Origin: Hwanghaeella sp964350445
GTDB taxonomy: Bacteria; Pseudomonadota; Alphaproteobacteria; UBA8366; Aestuariispiraceae
DNA: 64,000 nt
Direction: 5' to 3'
Assembly (NCBI GenBank): GCA_964350445.1
Contig: CAYGKA010000005.1
Location: 73,145-137,144 of the forward strand
The notes beneath the pieces were generated by a model. The model saw nothing but the letters and a program-made list of their open reading frames with translations, made no database searches and had not been told where the DNA came from. A program made the translations under genes and the position numbers. Below are positions 9,215-15,861 of this stretch, in pieces. The first letter of the stretch is position 1, and each line of letters starts with the position of its first letter.

Positions 9215-10401
9215 GATGCCTTCTCCATGTGTTTGCCGCTCGCGGCAACGATTTCCGCCGGCGACAGGCCAAGACGGGTCAATACGGCTTCGGTGTCTTC
9301 CCCGATGGAAGGCAGGTCGACATTCTGCGCAGTCAAAGGCTGCCCGTCGATATCAAGCGGCATGCCGGGCGCTCGAAAGGATCCGCCGTCTGGCAGTTTC
9401 GATTCGAACAACCCCCCCGGCCGGTTCACATGCGGATCGTCATACATCTCCACGGGGCGGGAGACAGGGGCGTAGGCAAGCCCGGCCGCTTCCAGCTTTT
9501 CCGCCAGGTCGTCAAAACGCCATCCGCGGATGGCGTCCGCGAAAACCGGCAATGTCCTGCTGCGTGCGTTGATCTGGTCCATTTTAGTCTTCAGCCCTGG
9601 GTCATCGATCAAGGATTGAAGTTTCAACAAGCCGCAGAGGCTCTCCCATTGGCTGTCGGTCACGGAACTGACGAAGATGCGGCGCTCGTCGGCGGTTTCG
9701 AAAATATCATAGACCGGCCAGGAAAAGCTCCGTTCCGGCATCGGCGGGGCTTCGGTTCCCTCGATGTCATATTGGACCATGTGCTGGGCGACCAGCAGCA
9801 GGCAGTTTTCGAACAAGCCGACGCGGATTGCGCGTCCCTTGCCGGTTTCCTTCCGTTCCATCAACGCGCCCAGTATTGACAAGGCCCCGAACAACCCGCC
9901 CATTATGTCGTTGGCGGAGGATCCGATCCGCAGCGGACGGCCGGACGGGCCGGTCATATGCGCCATGCCGGTCATCATCTGGACCACCTCGTCCAAGGCG
10001 GTCCGGTTCCGGTACGGACCGTGCAGAAAGCCTTTGCAGGACGTCACGATCAGTTTCGGATAGCGCTGCTGAAGGTCTTCCGGCGCGAAACCCATCTTCG
10101 CCAGGGAAGAGTCGCGGAAATTCTCGACGAAGACGTCAGCGGTTTCCAAAAGGCGATCCAATGCCTTTCGGCCTTCTTCGACTTTCAGGTCAAGCGTGAT
10201 CGACTGCTTGCCGCGGTTGAAGGTGGGGAAGAACCCCCGGCCCATGCCGGTCAGATGCCGTGTCTTGTCGCCGTCCGGCGGCTCTACCTTGATCACCTTG
10301 GCGCCAAGGAATCCCAGGAACATCCCACAGGACGGCCCCATGATCATGTGACTCATCTCGACGACAGTGATGCCTTCAAGCGGACGAAACGGCTCGGTCA
10401 T
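9211..10401 (-). CDS. CaiB/BaiF family (class III) CoA-transferase
   Basis: This class III CoA-transferase moves CoA from a donor such as succinyl-CoA to an organic acid. The 396-residue protein has the family N-terminus 'LEGITVVEMSHMIMGPSCGM' and the catalytic aspartate at D165 within SSANDIMGG. It is the promoter-proximal gene of the minus-strand operon, coupled to the HMG-CoA-lyase-like gene, and divergent from a LysR regulator. The likely role is to activate an imported acid (3-hydroxy-3-methylglutarate, citramalate or similar) for the lyase. Confidence 0.92.
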   Translation of the reverse strand: MTEPFRPLEGITVVEMSHMIMGPSCGMFLGFLGAKVIKVEPPDGDKTRHLTGMGRGFFPTFNRGKQSITLDLKVEEGRKALDRLLETADVFVENFRDSSLAKMGFAPEDLQQRYPKLIVTSCKGFLHGPYRNRTALDEVVQMMTGMAHMTGPSGRPLRIGSSANDIMGGLFGALSILGALMERKETGKGRAIRVGLFENCLLLVAQHMVQYDIEGTEAPPMPERSFSWPVYDIFETADERRIFVSSVTDSQWESLCGLLKLQSLIDDPGLKTKMDQINARSRTLPVFADAIRGWRFDDLAEKLEAAGLAYAPVSRPVEMYDDPHVNRPGGLFESKLPDGGSFRAPGMPLDIDGQPLTAQNVDLPSIGEDTEAVLTRLGLSPAEIVAASGKHMEKAS

Positions 10402-10490
10402 GATCGGAACTTCACTCCCAGGGTCAATTGTTTTTCAAACGCATTCGGCGGCGTCTGTTTCAGTGGGAAGGAATGCTAGCGTTGTCGGAG

Positions 10491-10513
10491 CAATCATAAA
10501 ATTATAATGATTG
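10491..10513. promoter_or_regulatory. Candidate LysR-type operator in divergent promoter
   Basis: CAATCAT, nine A/T bases, ATGATTG is a perfect 7+7 bp inverted repeat in an A/T-rich spot between the CoA-transferase (start 10401) and lysR (start 10553). Position and symmetry suit a LysR-family regulator acting on the divergent operon and on itself. No binding data can be inferred. Confidence 0.55.
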
Positions 10514-10543
10514 GAATATCGATTTCTAAAAAACAGAATGTAT

Positions 10544-11083
10544 GCCCGTCACATGAACTCAAAACAGCTGCATTATTTCACGGCCATCTACGAAACGGGC
10601 ACGCTGACCAAAGCGTCTGATCAGGTCCGTGTTGCGGTGTCCGCTCTCAGTCATCATTTGGCGAATTTGGAGGCCGAACTGGGCACCGCCCTCTTCGTGC
10701 GGAAACCGCGTGGGATGGTGCCGACCGCTGCCGGCAATCGCCTTTATGACCGCGCAAAAGCGATCATACGATCGATCGCGGCGGCGGAAATGGATATTCG
10801 CGACGCCGGGCGTGAGATCGCCGGCGACGTCTCCATCGGTCTGGCCTATTCAGCGGTGAAGGCGATCGGTGTCACCTTGTTTCAAAGGGTCTTGGAAGAC
10901 TATCCGAAGCTGCGCCTTTCGCTCTCCGAGAGCCTTTCGGGATCGACATTGATGCATCTGATGGATTCCGAGGTGGACTTGGCGCTTGTCTACAACCCGC
11001 CTCAGGATCCCGGTTTGCGGACGCAAGCGGTTCTGGAGGAAAAAATGGTTTGTGTCGGCACGCCGGCCTTGATCGGGAATACC
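10544..11083 (+). repeat. First copy of a perfect 540-bp tandem duplication
   Basis: Bases 10544-11084 are identical to 11084-11624, a period of exactly 540 bp (180 codons) sharing one base at the junction. The unit covers the start, the HTH and the first half of the effector domain of lysR. Confidence 0.98.
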
Positions 11084-12037
11084 GCCCGTCACATGAACTC
11101 AAAACAGCTGCATTATTTCACGGCCATCTACGAAACGGGCACGCTGACCAAAGCGTCTGATCAGGTCCGTGTTGCGGTGTCCGCTCTCAGTCATCATTTG
11201 GCGAATTTGGAGGCCGAACTGGGCACCGCCCTCTTCGTGCGGAAACCGCGTGGGATGGTGCCGACCGCTGCCGGCAATCGCCTTTATGACCGCGCAAAAG
11301 CGATCATACGATCGATCGCGGCGGCGGAAATGGATATTCGCGACGCCGGGCGTGAGATCGCCGGCGACGTCTCCATCGGTCTGGCCTATTCAGCGGTGAA
11401 GGCGATCGGTGTCACCTTGTTTCAAAGGGTCTTGGAAGACTATCCGAAGCTGCGCCTTTCGCTCTCCGAGAGCCTTTCGGGATCGACATTGATGCATCTG
11501 ATGGATTCCGAGGTGGACTTGGCGCTTGTCTACAACCCGCCTCAGGATCCCGGTTTGCGGACGCAAGCGGTTCTGGAGGAAAAAATGGTTTGTGTCGGCA
11601 CGCCGGCCTTGATCGGGAATACCGGCGACCCGATCCGGTTCGACGACCTGCTTGAGCTTCCTCTTATCATTTTGCGCCAGGGTCTTTCCGCCCGCGCGCT
11701 GATGGACGATGCGACCTTGCTGAAACGGCTTGAATCGAAGGCGCGGTTCCAGATGAACTCCGTCTATGCCATTGCGGGGTCGTTGCAGGCGGGGCTTGGC
11801 TGTGCGATCGGGACCCGCCTTTTCATGAAGGAGCATCTGGAAAGCGGCGTGTTGGCCGCGCGGCCGATTGTCGAACCGGAACTCTCCCGGACCTTGTTCA
11901 TGTGCGAACTGGCCGACCGCCCGGCGACCTTCGCGCTGGAAACGGTCCGGAATTTGACGATCAGTTTGGCGCTGCAAGCGATCAGCGACGGAATCTGGGA
12001 TGCCACGGCCAGTAAATCGGCGAAACGGCCTGCGTGA
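10553..12037 (+). CDS. LysR-family regulator with in-frame 180-residue duplication
   Basis: This transcriptional regulator is of the LysR family, with winged HTH 'FTAIYETGTLTKASDQVRVA' near its N-terminus and a periplasmic-binding-like effector domain. The frame reads through as about 494 residues because 540 bp is duplicated in tandem: the HTH plus half of the effector domain occur twice, joined as ...LIGNT-ARH-MNSKQ. Starting at the second ATG (11093-12037) gives 314 residues, the normal LysR length, with nothing missing. Upstream frame is open to 10511. No strong ribosome-binding site precedes either ATG. It probably controls the divergent CoA-transferase/lyase/TRAP operon. Either a recent duplication or a misassembly explains the structure. 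Confidence 0.85.
   Translation: MNSKQLHYFTAIYETGTLTKASDQVRVAVSALSHHLANLEAELGTALFVRKPRGMVPTAAGNRLYDRAKAIIRSIAAAEMDIRDAGREIAGDVSIGLAYSAVKAIGVTLFQRVLEDYPKLRLSLSESLSGSTLMHLMDSEVDLALVYNPPQDPGLRTQAVLEEKMVCVGTPALIGNTARHMNSKQLHYFTAIYETGTLTKASDQVRVAVSALSHHLANLEAELGTALFVRKPRGMVPTAAGNRLYDRAKAIIRSIAAAEMDIRDAGREIAGDVSIGLAYSAVKAIGVTLFQRVLEDYPKLRLSLSESLSGSTLMHLMDSEVDLALVYNPPQDPGLRTQAVLEEKMVCVGTPALIGNTGDPIRFDDLLELPLIILRQGLSARALMDDATLLKRLESKARFQMNSVYAIAGSLQAGLGCAIGTRLFMKEHLESGVLAARPIVEPELSRTLFMCELADRPATFALETVRNLTISLALQAISDGIWDATASKSAKRPA
11084..11623 (+). repeat. Second copy of the 540-bp tandem duplication
   Basis: This repeats 10544-11083 with no mismatch. Because it includes the ATG of the first copy (again at 11093), a complete normal-length LysR protein could be translated from this copy alone. 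Confidence 0.98.
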
Positions 12038-12071
12038 AATCACACGAAGGTCTTTGGAAGCGGGTGATCAG

Positions 12072-12557
12072 ATGGCAGAGGAAGAACAGCGTTTTGAGGG
12101 GCCGGATCACGACGGGGTGCGGGTGCCGCCGCCGCTGATCTTTCTTTTCTTTCTGGGCGGTGGGATATGGCTCGACTCACCTTGGATCGATGGCGAGTTG
12201 GCATCCCTTGCCATGATGATTTTTGGCGGTTGCCTGCTGGCCTCAGGTGTCGTCCTGATCGTTGTCGCCGGGATAGGTCATTTCGCGATCGGGTCGCATG
12301 TCGAACCGTGGAAGCCGACATCGGCCATCGTCAGTTCCGGCATTTACGCCTTTACACGGAATCCCATGTATCTGGGCATGGCAATCGGGCAGATCGGCAT
12401 CGCCGTTGCGGCCGCCAGCCTTGCCGGTGGAGTCTCGGTGTTGCTCAGTGTCGCCATCGTTCAGTGGTATGTCATCGGCCGTGAGGAACGGTATCTCGAA
12501 GCGAAATTCGGTGAGGAGTATTTGAACTACAAGCGCCGGGTGCGGCGCTGGATTTGA
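12072..12557 (+). CDS. Isoprenylcysteine carboxyl-methyltransferase-like membrane protein
   Basis: This small integral membrane protein belongs to the ICMT/PEMT-like methyltransferase superfamily. I see four hydrophobic segments and the family C-terminal signature 'YAFTRNPMYLGM' followed by EERYLEAKFGEEYLNYKRRVRRW. The ATG at 12072 gives 161 residues and has GGAAG eleven bases upstream; the frame is open further upstream but overlaps lysR. Bacterial members are poorly characterised and the methyl acceptor is unknown. It converges on the flavoprotein gene with a 4-bp gap. Confidence 0.8.
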   Translation: MAEEEQRFEGPDHDGVRVPPPLIFLFFLGGGIWLDSPWIDGELASLAMMIFGGCLLASGVVLIVVAGIGHFAIGSHVEPWKPTSAIVSSGIYAFTRNPMYLGMAIGQIGIAVAAASLAGGVSVLLSVAIVQWYVIGREERYLEAKFGEEYLNYKRRVRRWI

Positions 12558-12561
12558 ACCT

Positions 12562-14610
12562 CTACAACCGGCTACAAAGCCTAAATGCGTCGAACATGGC
12601 GGCCGCGACGTTCCGGCTGGCGGCGGCGTCGCCGATCCGGAACAGGCTGACCCCTTCCATATCCAGGCTGGGTTGCGAATCGCCGGCCAGGAATGCGGCC
12701 AAGTCCAGATCGCCGTTGTTGGCGGCCTCTCCACGCAGCTCTTGGTAAACGTCATCGATTGGCAATGTCCCGTTCTCGACGACGACCGTATCGGCTCCGA
12801 TGCGCATTTCCTCGCCGGTCAACTCGCTCACAAAGATCGCGGTCAGACTGTTGCCGTCCCGTTTGACCGCGGTGAGCGCGTATTCGGCATGGGTCGGGAT
12901 GCGCTCTTGAGCGATGCGTTTCTTCCAGGCGGCTTGTTCCGCGTAGTCCAATTCCTTGCCGGGAAGGTCGTCCAACATGACGAGTTCCACGTTTTTTCCT
13001 TGGCGCGTCAAAAACTCGGCAACTGTCGGGGCAGGGTGCCGGCCGGTCCCGTCATAGACCACGGCGGTGTCCCCGGCTGAGGCCGATCCCGTCAGGATGT
13101 CCCACGGACTGGTGCAGAACTCCGCGCCCTCTAACCCGTCCAGGTCGGGAATCCCGCCCGTCGCCATGATCACGACATCAGGGTTTTCCGCCAGGATGTC
13201 CGTTGCCTCGGCATAGTGGCTCAAGCGCATATCCACGCCCAATGTTTCAAGTTCGGATGCGCGCCAATCGATGATCCCGCTGACATCCTTGCGCCAACTG
13301 GCCGTCGCCGCCATCCGCATTTGGCCACCCAGACCGTCCGCGGCTTCGAACAGCACCACTTCGTGCCCCCGTTCCGCGCTGACGCGTGCGGCTTCAAGTC
13401 CAGCGGGGCCGCCGCCGACGATGACGACTTTTCGGACCGGCCCTTCCGTCTTTTCGATAACCTGGGGCCAGAACCTCTCACGCCCGGATGCGGGATTGTG
13501 CAGACAGGTCGGCCGGTTTGCCCCCATGCAATGGGTGGCCCCGACGCAAGGGCGGATACGTTCTTCCTCACCCCGGGTGAGCTTGTTGACGATTTGTGGG
13601 TCCGCGATATGGGCGCGGGTCATCGCGACCATGTCGAGCAACCCCTCGCGGATCGCATGGCGGGCGGTCGACAGGTCGGTAATCCTGGCGGCGTGGAAGA
13701 CGGGCAGGTCGACTTCCCGCTTGAAGGCTCCGGCCTTTTCGAGCCAAGGGGCGATGGGCATGGACATGCCGGGCATGCATTGCTCGGCCATCTCCATCAT
13801 CTTGTCGATCCGGCCGTAATTCGCGTTGAAGAAATCGAGCAACCCTGAGCGCTCCAGAATATGCGCGGCTTCCAGGCATTCCTCGAATGCCATGCCGCCC
13901 TGCATCGCCTCGTCTATGCCGTACCGCATGCCGACGATGAAACCGTTGCCCACCCGCCTGCGGATTTCCTCATGCACCATCAGCGCGAAACGGCAGCGGT
14001 TCTCCACCGATCCGCCGAACTCGTCCGTCCGTTTGTTTGTGGCGGGGGACATGAATTGGCCGATCAGATGGCCCTGCATCATGGTTTCCAGCCCGTCCAA
14101 GCCGCCTTCACGGCAGCGATAGGCGGCGTCGCCGAAGGCTTTCACCACACGGTCGATATCACTTCGGTCCATCTCGCGCGGAATGGCGCGGTGAAGCACT
14201 TCCCGGATCGGTGAGGGTGCGATGGTCGGCAGCCAGTTCTGGGTATTCGTCTCACCGCGCCGGCCCAGATGGGTGATCTGGATCATGATGGCCGCGCCGT
14301 GACGATGGACCCGGTCGGAAAAGGATTGCAGGAAGGGAATGACCTTGTCGGTGCCGACATTCAATTGGCCCGAGGACCATGTCGAATCCGGACCGATATA
14401 GGACGAGCCGCCGAACATGGTAAGGGCCAGGCCGCCCTTCGCCTTTTCTTCGTGGTACCGCTGATAGCTCTCTCCCGGCATACCGTCGGCGTCGCCAAGG
14501 CCGCAGGCATGGCTGGTCGACATCACCCGATTGCGCAGCGTCAGGTGCTTCAAATGAAACGGTTGAAGCAGCGGGTCTGACGGATTGGCGGAAGAAGAAG
14601 GCACTGTCAT
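12562..14610 (-). CDS. OYE-type NADH:flavin oxidoreductase with FAD/NAD domains (FadH/TMADH/demethylase-like)
   Basis: The 682-residue enzyme combines an N-terminal FMN-binding TIM barrel of old-yellow-enzyme type (about 10-370), a short cysteine cluster and C-terminal FAD/NAD(P) domains with the GGGPAGLEAARV dinucleotide motif near residue 397. This architecture is shared by 2,4-dienoyl-CoA reductase, trimethylamine dehydrogenase and amine demethylases. The cysteine spacing CVGATHC-x7-C differs from the C-x2-C-x3-C-x11/12-C of FadH and TMADH; I recall a similar CVGA pattern in the demethylase-like subgroup. A role in N-demethylation or enoate reduction is possible. It is divergent from the TauD-like gene. 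Confidence 0.88.
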   Translation of the reverse strand: MTVPSSSANPSDPLLQPFHLKHLTLRNRVMSTSHACGLGDADGMPGESYQRYHEEKAKGGLALTMFGGSSYIGPDSTWSSGQLNVGTDKVIPFLQSFSDRVHRHGAAIMIQITHLGRRGETNTQNWLPTIAPSPIREVLHRAIPREMDRSDIDRVVKAFGDAAYRCREGGLDGLETMMQGHLIGQFMSPATNKRTDEFGGSVENRCRFALMVHEEIRRRVGNGFIVGMRYGIDEAMQGGMAFEECLEAAHILERSGLLDFFNANYGRIDKMMEMAEQCMPGMSMPIAPWLEKAGAFKREVDLPVFHAARITDLSTARHAIREGLLDMVAMTRAHIADPQIVNKLTRGEEERIRPCVGATHCMGANRPTCLHNPASGRERFWPQVIEKTEGPVRKVVIVGGGPAGLEAARVSAERGHEVVLFEAADGLGGQMRMAATASWRKDVSGIIDWRASELETLGVDMRLSHYAEATDILAENPDVVIMATGGIPDLDGLEGAEFCTSPWDILTGSASAGDTAVVYDGTGRHPAPTVAEFLTRQGKNVELVMLDDLPGKELDYAEQAAWKKRIAQERIPTHAEYALTAVKRDGNSLTAIFVSELTGEEMRIGADTVVVENGTLPIDDVYQELRGEAANNGDLDLAAFLAGDSQPSLDMEGVSLFRIGDAAASRNVAAAMFDAFRLCSRL

Positions 14611-14825
14611 GGAAAGGTCCGGATCATGAGGTTATCGGCGCGCTGAAATCCAAGCGTATCAAATCCCTTCGGCAGGGCGACATGAAAATCCTGGATAGGC
14701 GCTATTCACGTTTGAAGGTCGGTTCGTCAAGCTTGCCCTGCCTGCGGCGCTCGGTCGATAATGGTCCGGAGAAAAGCAATAAGAATAGCCGGTTCGAATA
14801 GACTGCCTGTGGGAGGGAATCGAAA

Positions 14826-15728
14826 ATGACCGCCTCTTTGGACGACCGTGCCGCCGCTTGCGGCCTGGGTTTGACGCCGCTTGCGCCAAATGTCGGCTGC
14901 CGCATCGACGGGATCGATCTTGCTGCCCCGACGGAAGAGCAATTCGCCGTGCTGAAGGCCGCTTTCGGGCGGTTTGGCGGGCTGTTGATGCGCGGCCAGA
15001 AGCTGGCGGTCGAGGACCTGGTCGGTTTTTCCCGCCGCCTCGGCACCTTGGATCATGCGCCGCTGACGCAGGTCGGCCGGACTGCGATCGAGGGATTTCC
15101 TGAAATCTACCTGATCACCAATCTCGTTGACCGGGAAGGCAAGCCGATGGGCGCGCTCGGGAATGGGGAGGCGGTCTGGCATACCGACATGTCCTATCTG
15201 CCCTCGCCGCCGGATGCGTCGATGCTGTATTCAAGGGAAGTCCCGCCGACTGGGGGAAACACCTATCTCTGTTCGATGATGGCCGCCTATGATGCGTTGC
15301 CCGATGATTTGAAGGCTTTGGCGCAGACGCTGCGGGTCAAGCACGACGCGACCTACAATTCAGGCGGCTATGTACGCCAGGGGTTGGTCGAAGATTCCGA
15401 TCCGAGAAAGACGACCGGAACATTCCACCCCGCGGTCATCAGCCATCCTGAAACCGGCAGACCCGTCCTTTACCTGGGCCGTCGGCGCCAATCCTATATC
15501 GATGGTTACGAACTGGCGGAGTCTGAAGCCCTGCTCGACAAACTTTGGGAATATGCCACCCTCCCGGAAAACACTTATGAACATGTCTGGCAGGTGAACG
15601 ACGTGCTGCTTTGGGATAATCGCATTACCATGCATAGACGCGACAGTTTCGACCCGACGCACACGCGGTTGATGTGGCGGACGCAGATTCAAGGATCGGG
15701 TGCGCCGAAGGCTTTTGCGCCCGCCTGA
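14826..15728 (+). CDS. TauD/TfdA-family Fe(II)/2-oxoglutarate dioxygenase
   Basis: This non-haem iron dioxygenase couples 2-oxoglutarate decarboxylation to substrate hydroxylation. The facial triad is visible as H119-x-D121 (WHTD) and H270 (ITMHRRD), with the 2-oxoglutarate-binding arginine region THTRLMWRT (R281/R285). Length 300 is normal. The family includes taurine dioxygenase, which releases sulfite, and the next operon encodes a likely sulfite dehydrogenase, so a sulfonate substrate is attractive; however many TauD homologues act on other acids. GGGAGG precedes the ATG. Confidence 0.88.
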   Translation: MTASLDDRAAACGLGLTPLAPNVGCRIDGIDLAAPTEEQFAVLKAAFGRFGGLLMRGQKLAVEDLVGFSRRLGTLDHAPLTQVGRTAIEGFPEIYLITNLVDREGKPMGALGNGEAVWHTDMSYLPSPPDASMLYSREVPPTGGNTYLCSMMAAYDALPDDLKALAQTLRVKHDATYNSGGYVRQGLVEDSDPRKTTGTFHPAVISHPETGRPVLYLGRRRQSYIDGYELAESEALLDKLWEYATLPENTYEHVWQVNDVLLWDNRITMHRRDSFDPTHTRLMWRTQIQGSGAPKAFAPA

Positions 15729-15861
15729 CGGCCGCCGGGCTGGACAATCCCATGCGGTCCCTTCAGTTTGGCCGCATAGTGTACCGTCCTTCGGCCGAGG
15801 GCGTGTTTTGGTGAAGCCGGACGTCAAATACCGGCCAACAAGGTCAGGGTGGAGTTAACGT

